NCBI GenBank assembly: GCA_963806015.1
Contig: CAWDWM010000010.1
Coordinates: 372,001-436,000, forward strand
From: JAOPZW01 sp963806015
Lineage (GTDB): Bacteria; Actinomycetota; Thermoleophilia; Solirubrobacterales; Solirubrobacteraceae
DNA length: 64,000 bases
Direction of reading: 5' to 3'
Position 1 is the first letter of the stretch. Each line of letters begins with the position of its first letter. Under the pieces are notes generated by a model, which was not told where the DNA came from, ran no database searches, and saw only the letters and a list, made by a program, of their open reading frames with translations. Of the stretch, positions 8,086 to 16,270 are shown in pieces. A program made the translations under genes and the position numbers.

Positions 8086-9579
8086 ATGAGCGAGCTTGCA
8101 CATCGCGTGGACAGCTTCCGCGCTCTGCGCGCCGAGATCGAGGCGTCCGTCCTGCCGATCGCCACCTCGGTCGACGGGCACCGCTTCTCCTTCCAGGCCG
8201 CCGTCAACGGCCTTGCGCTGCGGCTCGGCGGCTACGCGATGATCGAGGGCGACGGCGCGGCCTCGCTCGCCCAGGTGCGCTCGCTGCAGCTCGCGGAGGT
8301 CGACCTGGGCGAGGTCGGCCTGGCGGCCAAGCAGGCCGACGACTTCGACGTTCGCGCCCGGCTGCCGATCCGGATCGCGCGCGGCGAGGGAACGCTCCTC
8401 GAACGCGGAGTGGCGCCCTTCCACGAGCATCTCGCCCGCCCGGCGACCTCCGCGGAGGTGGGGGAGTGGCTCGAAGCCACCGCGCCGCGCCGCGCGCGGC
8501 TGGCCGTCGGCAACCTCTCGCTGGTCGACGACGCGCCGTTCAGCCTGGACGCCGGCGGGTTCGACCGCCACACCTTCCTCTGCGGCCAGTCGGGGTCGGG
8601 AAAGAGCTATTCGCTCGGGCTGGTGCTCGAGCAACTGCTGCTCGAGACCGACCTGCGCATCGTCATCCTCGATCCCAACTCGGACTTCGCGCGGCTGCCC
8701 GAGGTGAGCGACCGCGCCGACACGCGCGTGGCGCAGCGCTGGGAGGCACTCGCCGGCGGGATCGGGGTGCGCTCGGCGACGTCCGAGGGCGACGCGCGGC
8801 TGCGGCTGCGGTTCGCCGAGCTGGACCCGGCGACGCAGGGCGCGCTGCTGCGGCTCGACCCGATCGCCGACCGCGAGGAGTACGCCGAGCTGGCCGCGCT
8901 CCTGGCGCAGCGCCCGGAGAATCTGTCCCAGCTCGCGGCCGCCGAGGGCAGCGACGCCCGCCGGCTGCGGCTTCGCATCGGCAACCTCGGCGTCGACGAC
9001 TGGGGCGTCTGGGCACGACAGGACGCCGGCTCGGTGCTCGGCGCGCTCGACGATCCCGACGTGCGCTGCCTGGTCGTGGACCTCGGGTTGCTGCCCACGC
9101 GCGAGGAGCAGGCCCTGGTCGCCGAGGCCGTGTTGCGGGGGCTGTGGGAGCGCCGGTTGGAGCGCCGGCCGGTGCTGGCCGTGCTCGACGAGGCGCACAA
9201 CGTCTGCCCGGCCCTGCCGGGCGATCCGCTGACGGCGCTCGCCACCGAGCACGCGATCAGGATCGCCGGTGAGGGGCGCAAGTTCGGGATCTACATGCTG
9301 GTTGCCACCCAGCGCCCGCAGAAGGTGCACGAGAACGTCATCTCGCAGTGCGACAACCTGATCCTGATGCGGCTGAACTCGGTGGCCGACAGTGCGTTCA
9401 TCGCCGAGATGCTCGGTTTCGCGCCGCCGGGGCTGATCGGGCTGGCCACGGACTTCGGACTCGGCGAAGCGCTGGTCGCCGGCAAGATCGCGTCGCATCC
9501 CGCGGTGATGCGCTTCGGTTCGCGCGTGGCCAGCGAGGGCGGGGGCGACGTCCACGCCGGCTGGGCCAGACCGGCGTAG
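8086..9579 (+). CDS. HerA-like ATP-binding protein (DUF87 type)
   Basis: A 497-residue ATPase. The N-terminal beta-rich region (about 1-140) is of HAS-barrel type. A P-loop GQSGSGKS lies at about residue 167, a Walker B LAVLDEAHNVCP at about 365, and a sensor-like ATQRPQKV region at about 407. This order fits HerA/FtsK-family DNA translocases, though the partner nuclease NurA is absent nearby. The ATG at 8086 has GGGAGG 9 bases upstream; an upstream in-frame extension to 7933 runs over the regulatory array and is rejected. Likely role: DNA processing or a phage/stress-related translocase; substrate unproven. Confidence 0.85.
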   Translation: MSELAHRVDSFRALRAEIEASVLPIATSVDGHRFSFQAAVNGLALRLGGYAMIEGDGAASLAQVRSLQLAEVDLGEVGLAAKQADDFDVRARLPIRIARGEGTLLERGVAPFHEHLARPATSAEVGEWLEATAPRRARLAVGNLSLVDDAPFSLDAGGFDRHTFLCGQSGSGKSYSLGLVLEQLLLETDLRIVILDPNSDFARLPEVSDRADTRVAQRWEALAGGIGVRSATSEGDARLRLRFAELDPATQGALLRLDPIADREEYAELAALLAQRPENLSQLAAAEGSDARRLRLRIGNLGVDDWGVWARQDAGSVLGALDDPDVRCLVVDLGLLPTREEQALVAEAVLRGLWERRLERRPVLAVLDEAHNVCPALPGDPLTALATEHAIRIAGEGRKFGIYMLVATQRPQKVHENVISQCDNLILMRLNSVADSAFIAEMLGFAPPGLIGLATDFGLGEALVAGKIASHPAVMRFGSRVASEGGGDVHAGWARPA

Positions 9580-9621
9580 GCGTCCGGAACCGATCGCCGT
9601 GGTGTCTAGCGTGCCGGCGGC

Positions 9622-10336
9622 ATGGATCGGCCGCCGCCACAGCGCGTGGAGGTCGCGGTCTCGGCCCGGACAGTGGTCGTGCTCCTGGCGGTCGGCGCGA
9701 TCGTCGCGCTGGTACTGCTTTCGCTCGGGACGCTGCTGTCGGTGTTCGTGGCGGCGGTGCTCGCACTTGGGCTGGATCCGGTGGTCGGCGCGCTGGTGCG
9801 TCGCGGCTGGCGTCGCGGCCGGGCAGCGCTCGCGGTCTTCGCCGGGCTGTTCGCGTCGGTCTTCGCACTCGTGCTGGTCACCGCGGGGCTCGTCGTCGCT
9901 GATCGGCAACGTCGCGATCTCGATCGTCGCCGCGACCGTCGCCGGCCTCTCGGCGTGGGCCTTCGGGCTCCCGTTTCCGATCGTGCTGGCGGTCATCACC
10001 GGACTCCTCGACCTCATCCCGCAGATCGGCGCGACGATCGCCGCCGTGATCCTCGTCGCCGTCGCGCTGACCGTGAGCACGCCCGCCGCGATCGGCATGC
10101 TGGTCATCCAGCTCGTCTACCAGCAGGTCGAGAACTACATCGTCTACCCGCTCGTCTACCGCCGCGCGGTCGAGCTGTCGCCGTTCACGACGATCGTCGC
10201 GGTCCTGATCGCGGGCTCGCTCCTGGGCGTCGTCGGCGCGATCCTCGCGGTGCCGTTCGCCGCGGTGATCAAGATCGTGCTCCGTGAGGCCGGCTCGCCT
10301 CGCCGCGCCCGGATGGCAGCGCTGCGCGACAGCTAG
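9622..10336 (+). pseudogene. AI-2E family transporter, internal deletion and frameshift
   Basis: Codons from 9622 give the first two helices of an AI-2E/PerM-type exporter-like permease (LLSVFVAAVLALGLDPVVGAL). Near 9890 the frame changes and the sequence jumps to the C-terminal third (SSLIGNVAISIVAATVAGLS, then LLDLIPQIGATIAAVILVA), ending at the stop at 10336. About 130-140 residues usually lying between these segments are missing. The ends are well preserved, so the lesion looks recent. A permease of this truncated form is unlikely to work. Confidence 0.8.
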
Positions 10337-10376
10337 CGGCCCGTCGTCTCAACGACTGGTTAGCGTGCGCGGGCAC

Positions 10377-10868
10377 ATGCGCCGAGCGATCGAAGCCCAC
10401 CTGGGAACGCAACAGGTCGCGCGCGTCATCTACGGCGCGATCATCGGCATGGCGCTCGTCGTCTCGCTCGAAGCGCATCCCCCGCGGCCGGGAGTCGTCG
10501 CCGCGACGCTGCTGGCCACCGCCGTCGCGGTCGGGCTGGCGGAGTTCTACAGCGACGTCGTCGGGTCGCAGACGCGCAACCGACGGCGTGTCGGGCTCCA
10601 TCAGGTGCGGGAGATCCTCGAGGACGTCGCCGGGGTCGCGTTCGGCATCGCCTTTCCCGCGGTCTTCTTCTTCCTCGCCGCCGCGGGCGTGCTGGAGCCC
10701 GACACGGCGTTCACGGTCGCCAAGTGGTCGGGGCTGGGCATCATCAGCTTCTACGGGTTCATCGGCGGCCGGCTCGCAGGAGCCGGCTTCTGGTTCTCGA
10801 TTCTCCAAGCCCTGGCGGTCAGCCTCATCGGGGGCGCGCTGATCGCCTTCAAGGCGCTGCTGCATTGA
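10377..10868 (+). CDS. Small multi-spanning membrane protein of unknown function
   Basis: A 163-residue protein with about four to five hydrophobic segments (residues about 18-38, 43-62, 85-112, 117-135 and 140-160). The N-terminal helix carries HLGTQQVARVIYGAIIGMAL and a short basic loop follows (SQTRNRRRVG). I recognise no catalytic motif; a distant resemblance to VIT/CCC1-like membrane proteins is possible but weak. The ATG at 10377 is preferred over an in-frame upstream start that would overlap the AI-2E pseudogene. Confidence 0.65.
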   Translation: MRRAIEAHLGTQQVARVIYGAIIGMALVVSLEAHPPRPGVVAATLLATAVAVGLAEFYSDVVGSQTRNRRRVGLHQVREILEDVAGVAFGIAFPAVFFFLAAAGVLEPDTAFTVAKWSGLGIISFYGFIGGRLAGAGFWFSILQALAVSLIGGALIAFKALLH

Positions 10869-10872
10869 GCCA

Positions 10873-10890
10873 GCGCCGCCCGCGCGGCGC
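10873..10890. terminator. GC hairpin between convergent genes
   Basis: GCGCCGC (10873-10879) pairs with GCGGCGC (10884-10890) across a 4-base loop. It fills the 25-base gap between the ends of the rightward membrane protein gene and the leftward methyltransferase gene, as expected for a shared terminator. No T-tract follows. Confidence 0.5.
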
Positions 10891-10893
10891 GCT

Positions 10894-11628
10894 TCACCGA
10901 CGCCGTGCGGTCCAGGTCGCGCGGAGGGTCGCGGCGTCCGCCGGCTGATGCGTGTACTCCTCGCCGACCGCGGTCACCGCGAAGCCCGCGTCGTGGAGGC
11001 AGGCACGGACCTCCGCGTCCGTGTGGAAGTACTGCCGGTGGCGCTCGCTGAACGGGTCACCGTCACGGGGTCGCGTGAGCTCGATCGTGGTGTCGCAGGT
11101 GCGCGTGCCGGGATCGACGACGCTGCTGATCACGAACTCGTTCCCGGCCGACGTGCCGGCGACGTCGGGGTTGGAGATGGTGAAGTCCATCATCGCGTCG
11201 GTGTGGAGGTCGAAGACGAGCCACCCGCCGGGCCGCAGCCGGAGGGCGACCGAGGCCATCGTCAGTCGCAACTCGTCCGGGGTCAGGTAGTTGAGGCCGT
11301 CGAAGGTGCAGACGGCCGCGTCGAAGACGCCTTCGACCGCGAGATCGGGGAGCGTCACACGGCGCAGGGCCACCTCGCCGCCCAGGCGCTCGCGAGCCTG
11401 GGCCAGCATCGCGTCGGCGGCATCGACGCCGGTGACGCGGTAGCCGCGTGCGATCAGCTCGCTCGCGAGCAGCCCGGTGCCGCAGCAGAGATCGAGCACG
11501 GAGCGCACGCCCTCCGGGTCGGTGCTCCAGAGCTCATGGAGGAACGAGGCCCAGCGGTCGTGGCAGGGGTCGATGACGATCTCGTCGTAGACCCCCGCCA
11601 GCCGCGTGTACGCCTCGACGTGCGTCAC
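10894..11628 (-). CDS. Class I SAM-dependent methyltransferase
   Basis: A 244-residue methyltransferase. Motif I is VLDLCCGTGLLASELIARGY (residues about 44-63), followed by VTGVDAADAMLAQAR and the FDAAVCTFDGLNYL motif at about 104. The C-terminal beta region (FSERHRQYFHTDAEV) resembles small-molecule methyltransferases of the UbiE/Methyltransf_25 type. The substrate cannot be told. It lies 18 bases after a SHOCT gene on the same strand and may be the last gene of the operon starting at array 2. Confidence 0.85.
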   Translation of the reverse strand: MTHVEAYTRLAGVYDEIVIDPCHDRWASFLHELWSTDPEGVRSVLDLCCGTGLLASELIARGYRVTGVDAADAMLAQARERLGGEVALRRVTLPDLAVEGVFDAAVCTFDGLNYLTPDELRLTMASVALRLRPGGWLVFDLHTDAMMDFTISNPDVAGTSAGNEFVISSVVDPGTRTCDTTIELTRPRDGDPFSERHRQYFHTDAEVRACLHDAGFAVTAVGEEYTHQPADAATLRATWTARRR

Positions 11629-11646
11629 CCGGGCCTCGGCCTGCGC

Positions 11647-11931
11647 TCAGAGTCCGAGGATCTTGGCCTTGGCTGCTGAGAACTCGTCATCGGTGAGCAC
11701 GCCCTGCGTGTGCAGCGCTGCCAGCTTCTGCAGCTGCGCGGTCGCGTCGTCCTCCTCCGCCGGCGCCGGCGGCTCCGGCGCGTACTGCTGCGGCTCAGCG
11801 TATTGCTGCGGCTGCTGCGCATACTGCTGCTCGTCGTACCTGGCGGCCTGACGGCGCGCCACGCGGCCGGACACGGCGGTGGCGGTTCCCGCGACGACGG
11901 CCGTGCGGGCTGCCATACGTAGAAGTCCCAT
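11647..11931 (-). CDS. SHOCT-domain protein with Gln/Tyr-rich linker
   Basis: A 94-residue protein. The N-terminus is a short helix with RTAVVAGTATAVSG and basic residues, the middle is a Gln/Tyr/Pro-rich low-complexity stretch (about 33-60), and the C-terminus is a SHOCT motif (LQKLAALHTQGVLTDDEFSA). GAGG precedes the ATG. It lies 31 bases after DUF6325 and 18 bases before the methyltransferase, so it probably belongs to the same leftward operon. SHOCT modules are thought to mediate oligomerisation or membrane attachment; specific role unknown. Confidence 0.82.
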   Translation of the reverse strand: MGLLRMAARTAVVAGTATAVSGRVARRQAARYDEQQYAQQPQQYAEPQQYAPEPPAPAEEDDATAQLQKLAALHTQGVLTDDEFSAAKAKILGL

Positions 11932-11962
11932 CTCGTTTCCTCTCGATCTCGAAGGTGTGGGT

Positions 11963-12376
11963 CTAGCCGGCGTCGAGCGCGGCGGTCACGACGTCGACCG
12001 GGATCCGGATCGAGTCGATCACGAACGCGTCCGAGGCCTGGAGGGCGTCGACCAGCTTGCTGGCCCAGGCGTTCTCGAAGGCGACCAGCATGGCCGAGCT
12101 GTTGGCCGGGAGGTCGTCGCTGACCTCCTCCGCGTCCTCGGGCCCCAGGGAACCCGGCTGCGTGACGTCGATCGCGACGAAGGCGGCGCCCTCCTCGTCG
12201 AGGTCCGCGGCCTGGAGTGACGTCACGACGCCGTCTGCATCCTTGGACACGAAGAGCAGATCGAGCACGCGGATCGTGCCGTTGTCCACCAGCTCCATGA
12301 TCGCCGGGGCGATACGCCCGGTGAACTTGTTGCCGGGAAAGCCGATGATGTACACGTCGACGGGGCCGACTGCCAT
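11963..12376 (-). CDS. DUF6325-family protein
   Basis: A 137-residue soluble protein beginning VGPVDVYIIGFPGNKFTG, with the segment IAPAIMELVDNGTIRVLDLL and an acidic middle (DLDEEGAAFVAID). This is the pattern of the DUF6325 family, found next to SHOCT genes in actinobacteria; its function is unknown. AAGGAG lies 5 bases before the ATG at 12376; a longer in-frame version to 12523 lacks a comparable signal. Probably cotranscribed with the small ORF upstream and the SHOCT and methyltransferase genes downstream. Confidence 0.82.
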   Translation of the reverse strand: MAVGPVDVYIIGFPGNKFTGRIAPAIMELVDNGTIRVLDLLFVSKDADGVVTSLQAADLDEEGAAFVAIDVTQPGSLGPEDAEEVSDDLPANSSAMLVAFENAWASKLVDALQASDAFVIDSIRIPVDVVTAALDAG

Positions 12377-12447
12377 GACGTCTCCTTGTTGGGTAGCGCT
12401 CACTGGAGCTCCTTTCAGACTGAGATTCGCAACGCGTCCGGGCAGGC

Positions 12448-12594
12448 TCACCCGCGCCGGCGTCGTGTGCGACCAGGGCTCGCCTCGTGGAAGCGCAGGC
12501 GCCAGAGGCGCGTGCCGATCCACCAGGCGGTGCGAACGTCGAGCGCCGCGCGTGCGTACCAGCCCGGGCCCCCACGATGACGTCGCCGCCTCAT
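12448..12594 (-). CDS. Candidate leaderless small protein, 48 aa, Arg/Trp-rich
   Basis: A short ORF not usually called by length. It encodes 48 residues with an arginine-rich start and end and a central amphipathic segment WYARAALDVRTAWWIGTRLW. Its ATG at 12594 lies 6 bases after CATGAT, the -10-like box placed 10 bp after the leftward-proximal TCACCC of array 2, so the start coincides with the predicted transcription start. It lies 71 bases before DUF6325 on the same strand. Its stop overlaps a GGGTGA that does not belong to a full array. No homolog is recognised; a membrane-active or nucleic-acid-binding peptide is possible. Confidence 0.42.
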   Translation of the reverse strand: MRRRRHRGGPGWYARAALDVRTAWWIGTRLWRLRFHEASPGRTRRRRG

Positions 12595-12600
12595 CGGATG

Positions 12601-12675
12601 ATCATGGCGCCGGGGCGGGTGAGACAGGCTCACCCACCTGGGGTGATGCGGCTTCGCCCACAGCGGCGGAACGAT
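12601..12675. promoter_or_regulatory. TCACCC/GGGTGA array 2, bidirectional promoter
   Basis: GGGTGA (12617-12622), 7 bp, TCACCC (12630-12635), 5 bp, GGGTGA (12641-12646), 7 bp, TCGCCC (12654-12659, one mismatch). Rightwards, N10 leads to AACGAT (12670-12675) and the GTG of the metallo-hydrolase at 12683. Leftwards, N10 leads to CATGAT (12606-12601) and the ATG at 12594. Both start codons sit where transcription would start. The rest of the 306-bp gap between 12376 and 12683 holds only the small ORF above and a single weak half-site near 12448. Confidence 0.78.
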
Positions 12676-12682
12676 AGGCGGC

Positions 12683-13456
12683 GTGTCGCGCCATGACGAG
12701 AGCCTTACCTGGGTCGGTCACGCCACCGTGCTGCTGGAGCTGGGGGGCGCGCGGCTGCTGACCGACCCGCTGCTGCGCACGCGCCTGGGCCATCTGCGCC
12801 GCCACGGGGCGCGACCGAGCGCGGAGGCGAGCAAGGACATCGACGCTGTCCTCATCTCGCACGTCCACCTCGATCATCTCGACGTTCGATCGCTGCGATC
12901 GCTGGCGCGCGGCGGTCGCGTCATCGCGCCCGACGGCGCGGGAAAGCTGCTGCGGCGCATCGGCTTCGCCCAGATCGACGAGGTCACGCCCGGCGACTGC
13001 GTGACGGTCGGCGATGCCACCGTCACGGCGCTGCCGGCGGTCCACGATGGCCGCCGGCGCCCGCTGGGCGCGACCGTCGCGACGCTGGGCTACGAGATCG
13101 CCGGCGCCCAGCGCGTCTACTTCGCGGGCGACACCGAGCTCTTCGAGGGGATGCACAGCTTCGCGGGTCGATTCGACGTCGCCCTGCTGCCGGTCTGGGG
13201 CTGGGGGCCTTCGCTCGGGCCCGGGCACATGGACCCGCTGGGCGCAGCTCGCGCGGTGGAGATCGTGCGCCCGGCGATCGCCGTCCCCATCCACTGGGGC
13301 ACGTTCTTCCCGGTCGGCCTGGAGGCGCTGCGCGGCAGCGCGCTCGTCGAGCCGCCGCGCGTGTTCGCGCGCCACGTCGCCGAGCTCGCTCCGGAGGTCG
13401 AGGTCCGGGTGCTCGCTCCCGGTGACGAGCTGGTGCTCGGTAGGGTCGCGATGTGA
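12683..13456 (+). CDS. MBL-fold metal-dependent hydrolase (UlaG/RomA-like)
   Basis: A 257-residue beta-lactamase-fold hydrolase. Metal-binding motif SHVHLDHLD lies at about residues 59-67, with AVHDGRR (about 118) and GDTELFEGMH (about 149) supplying further ligands, and a C-terminal IPIHWGTF-like segment (AVPIHWGTFF). This pattern fits the L-ascorbate-6-P lactonase/N-acyl-phosphatidylethanolamine phospholipase D-like group; substrate unknown. It starts with GTG with no clear ribosome site, just after the -10 box of array 2, so translation is probably leaderless. It overlaps the K+ channel gene by 4 bases (GTGA). Confidence 0.85.
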   Translation: MSRHDESLTWVGHATVLLELGGARLLTDPLLRTRLGHLRRHGARPSAEASKDIDAVLISHVHLDHLDVRSLRSLARGGRVIAPDGAGKLLRRIGFAQIDEVTPGDCVTVGDATVTALPAVHDGRRRPLGATVATLGYEIAGAQRVYFAGDTELFEGMHSFAGRFDVALLPVWGWGPSLGPGHMDPLGAARAVEIVRPAIAVPIHWGTFFPVGLEALRGSALVEPPRVFARHVAELAPEVEVRVLAPGDELVLGRVAM

Positions 13457-14115
13457 GTACGGCCGCCGCCCAGCAAGGCGTGGGACGCTTCCGCTACGGC
13501 GCCGTCCTGTTGCTCACGCTCGCGGTCGCCATCTTCGCGCTCGTCACTCCGGATGGAAGCGGCGCGCGCACGATCGAGCTGCTCGCCGCCGGAGCGACGC
13601 TGCTCGTCGCCGTGCTCACCTCGCGGGCGCCGGCCGCCACGCGCCGGGCCGCAGCGCTGGTGGTCGCGGTCGCGGTGCTCGCCGCCGGCACGGCCGGAGC
13701 GGTCGGGAGCCCCCACCCGGCACTGACCTTCGCGTCGACCGCGTTCCTGCTCGCCATGGCGGGGGGAGTCATCCTCGCGGGCCTGGTCCGGCTCATCGTC
13801 GAGCGCGGCGTGGAGCTGCAGGCGGTCCTCGGCGCGTTGGCGGTCTACATGCTGGTGGGGCTCACCTTGGGGTTCATCATCGGCGCGCTGGCGACGGGCG
13901 TCTCGGGGCCGTACTTCGCCTCCGGCACCGACGCGACTCAGAGCGCGCGCGTGTACTTCAGCTTCACGACGCTGACGACGACCGGCTTCGGCGACTACAC
14001 CGCGGCCATGCGCGGCGGGCGAGCGCTCGCGGTGCTCGAGATGCTCATCGGGCAGCTCTACCTGGTGACGGTCATCACGTTGCTGGTGGGGAATCTGCGC
14101 CATCAACGGCGCTGA
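13453..14115 (+). CDS. Two-pore-loop-type potassium channel protein (Ion_trans_2)
   Basis: A 220-residue membrane protein with about five to six hydrophobic segments. The last pair flanks a pore loop with selectivity filter TTTGFGDY (about residues 176-183), typical of prokaryotic K+ channels. No RCK/TrkA-N regulatory domain follows, as the protein ends 37 residues later. The GTG start overlaps the stop of the metallo-hydrolase, so the two are translationally coupled. Its last 41 bases overlap the 3' end of the convergent phosphodiesterase gene. Confidence 0.87.
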   Translation: MSTAAAQQGVGRFRYGAVLLLTLAVAIFALVTPDGSGARTIELLAAGATLLVAVLTSRAPAATRRAAALVVAVAVLAAGTAGAVGSPHPALTFASTAFLLAMAGGVILAGLVRLIVERGVELQAVLGALAVYMLVGLTLGFIIGALATGVSGPYFASGTDATQSARVYFSFTTLTTTGFGDYTAAMRGGRALAVLEMLIGQLYLVTVITLLVGNLRHQRR

Positions 14116-16156
14116 CCGGCGCATCGTCGCGGTAGGCGTCGTGGCCCAGCTCGACCAGCCAGCGGCGCAGAACGCGATGCAGGTGCTCGGCTCCGACCAC
14201 CTCCTGGTCGGGGTACGGGAGCGCGGTCGGAAAGAGGACGAACGGGAACGACTGGCTGCCGCCCATCCCGCCGTGCGAGCCGACGAGCTCCTCGAAGGCG
14301 GAGACCTCCTCGGTGTCGGGCGAGAAGCTGGCGTTGACGAGCAGGTCCGGACAGTGGGCGAACCCGTCGGTGCGGCGCACGTGCGCCGCGGCGTTGGGGC
14401 CGAACGGTGCGAGCGGATCCTCGCCCTCGACGCGCTCCTCGTCGAGGTGGTGGGTCCCGCGTGCGCCCAGGACGACGGCGCCGCGCTCCTCTGAGCGCAC
14501 CAGGACGAAGCCGATCCCGGGGTGCTCCAGAAGCGCCGGGATCAGGTCCGGGTAGCGCTCGGCGAGCTGCTCCAGCGTGACCCGCCCGGGCTCACGCGGG
14601 AAGCTGACGAGGCCCAGGCAGCCCGAGGCCATCACCACGATCTCGGGCAATTCGTCGCCCTGCTCGATCTCGGTCCGGGCGCCCGGCTCCAGGGTCACCG
14701 CCCCGCCGGCGCGGCGCCCGCGGGTGGCCGACGCCACGGCGCGGCCCGTCATCGTGGGATCGTCGGCGACCTCGGTGAGCCCGGCGCCCAGATAGGCCAG
14801 CGCCTCGTCCTCGCCGCCGGAGTGCGCCTCGAGGTGGTCGGCACCACACGCCTCGCGCACGAGGTCCTCGAGCGTGACGCCGTAGCGGTCCTCGAACGTC
14901 GCGCCCTGCGACTGCCCGTGATCGGAGAGGACGACGAGCTCGTAGGGCCGGGGCGCGTCGGGGACGGCCGACTGGACCCGGGCGAGCTGGCGGTCGACCT
15001 GGCGCAGCACGGCCAGTGCGTCATGGCGCTCGATGCCCGAGTGGTGCGCGACCTCGTCGTAGGCCAGGAAGGTCGAGTAGATGACGGGCCGCCCGGCCAT
15101 CATGTCGCCGACCACCGCTGACACCTGCAGGTCGCGCTGGACGACGGTGGCCCACGCCCGCACGAGCGCGTACATGCGCGGGCGCGGGATCCGCGGCTGC
15201 ACGTCCTCGCGGACCTGGCGCGCGGCCGCGCGCCGCTCCCGGACGTAGTCGGCGAGCGCGAGCACCGCGGTGTGCGCGACGGCGTAGGGGCGGGCGAAGT
15301 AGGCGGCGTAGTCGCGCCCGAGCGCCCCGCGCCCGCGCACCAGCACGGTGCTCATGGTCAGCATCGAATGCGCGGCATCGCCCGAGAGGATGTTCGCGCG
15401 GCTGGCGCCGTCCTCGTGCAGCAGCCCGCGGCCGTCGGAGTGGCGGCGCTCGATCTCCTGCGCATCGCGCGGGTGGTTGGTGACGATCGCGCGGCCGCGA
15501 TCCTTCTCCCACCAGCGGAAGGCGGGCATGTCGTCGTTGTCGCCGTGCAGCAGGCCGGCCTGGCACGCGCCGGTCTGCGACGACCAGTCGGTCTCCCAGC
15601 GCTCCAGGCGGTGGGTGCCCTCGCGCAGCCAGCGCGCCATGACCGGCGCGTTGCCGTCGCGCAGCGCGCGCCGCAGGACCTCGTAGGCGAGGCCGTCGAT
15701 CTCCAGGAACACCACCCCCGGGACGTCCGACGTGATCGCGCCCCGGCGGCGCGCCTGGCGGCGCACGACGTTGCGCTGCCACGTCTCGTCGTCGTCGATG
15801 GCCAGCAGCGCGGAGGCCGCCGTGGTGATCACCGTCATGCCGACGGCGACCACGACGCCCGCGAACCAGCCGTTGATGCTCGCCCCGGGGCTGATCGCCG
15901 CCGCGAGCGCCACGAGCCCGCCGTTGAGCACGAGCGCCGCCCCTCCCAGGGTCAGGACGCTGAGCGGCAGGGCCAGCCGGCTCAGGGTGGGCCACACGAG
16001 CGCGTTGAGCGCTGCGGCGATGACCGCGGTCACCAGCGCCCCGGAGGCGCCGTGGACGTCGAAGTCCGGAAGCACCGCTCCCAGCAGGAGCAGCGCGCCC
16101 CAGTCCAGAAGCAGGACCACCAGGCCCCGGACGGCGAGTCTCCAGAGCCCGGACAC
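14075..16156 (-). CDS. Membrane-anchored phosphodiesterase/alkaline-phosphatase-superfamily protein
   Basis: A 693-residue protein with four N-terminal membrane helices of phage-holin-IV/DUF4235-like type (residues about 8-130), then a type I phosphodiesterase/nucleotide pyrophosphatase domain. The latter shows VVFLEIDGLAYEVL (metal site), SSQTGACQAGLLHGDN (nucleophile Thr region), YSTFLAYDEVAHHSG and VVLSDHGQSQG (metal ligands). It probably hydrolyses phosphodiesters outside the membrane, possibly acting on lipid or teichoic-acid-like groups. The GTG at 16156 sits about 6 bases after the leftward -10 box of array 3, so the mRNA may be leaderless. The longer open frame upstream crosses the array and is rejected. 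Confidence 0.85.
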   Translation of the reverse strand: MSGLWRLAVRGLVVLLLDWGALLLLGAVLPDFDVHGASGALVTAVIAAALNALVWPTLSRLALPLSVLTLGGAALVLNGGLVALAAAISPGASINGWFAGVVVAVGMTVITTAASALLAIDDDETWQRNVVRRQARRRGAITSDVPGVVFLEIDGLAYEVLRRALRDGNAPVMARWLREGTHRLERWETDWSSQTGACQAGLLHGDNDDMPAFRWWEKDRGRAIVTNHPRDAQEIERRHSDGRGLLHEDGASRANILSGDAAHSMLTMSTVLVRGRGALGRDYAAYFARPYAVAHTAVLALADYVRERRAAARQVREDVQPRIPRPRMYALVRAWATVVQRDLQVSAVVGDMMAGRPVIYSTFLAYDEVAHHSGIERHDALAVLRQVDRQLARVQSAVPDAPRPYELVVLSDHGQSQGATFEDRYGVTLEDLVREACGADHLEAHSGGEDEALAYLGAGLTEVADDPTMTGRAVASATRGRRAGGAVTLEPGARTEIEQGDELPEIVVMASGCLGLVSFPREPGRVTLEQLAERYPDLIPALLEHPGIGFVLVRSEERGAVVLGARGTHHLDEERVEGEDPLAPFGPNAAAHVRRTDGFAHCPDLLVNASFSPDTEEVSAFEELVGSHGGMGGSQSFPFVLFPTALPYPDQEVVGAEHLHRVLRRWLVELGHDAYRDDAPVSAVDGADSPPAT

Positions 16157-16162
16157 CGCGCC

Positions 16163-16237
16163 AGACTCACCCGCGTGCGGGTGATCCAACCTCACCCGCT
16201 GCGGGTGACGACGCCTCACCCGAGCGGAGCCTAGCTT
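16163..16237. promoter_or_regulatory. TCACCC/GGGTGA array 3, bidirectional promoter
   Basis: TCACCC (16167-16172), 6 bp, GGGTGA (16179-16184), 7 bp, TCACCC (16192-16197), 5 bp, GGGTGA (16203-16208), 7 bp, TCACCC (16216-16221). Rightwards, N10 leads to TAGCTT (16232-16237), then HdeD with a leader. Leftwards, N10 after the TCACCC on the other strand (16184-16179) leads to GAGTCT (16168-16163), then the GTG of the phosphodiesterase at 16156. With five half-sites this is one of the most complete arrays. Confidence 0.82.
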
Positions 16238-16270
16238 CGTCGAGCGACCCCCGACAGAGGAGGAAGGACC

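Noticed and set aside
12440..12470. A tenth array upstream of DUF6325
   Set aside because: Only one TCACCC is good; the other positions do not match, so I treat DUF6325 as cotranscribed from array 2.
14075..14115. 41-bp overlap of K+ channel and phosphodiesterase genes as an annotation error
   Set aside because: Both C-termini look natural and convergent overlaps also occur at 23584-23602 and 27747-27757 in this window.
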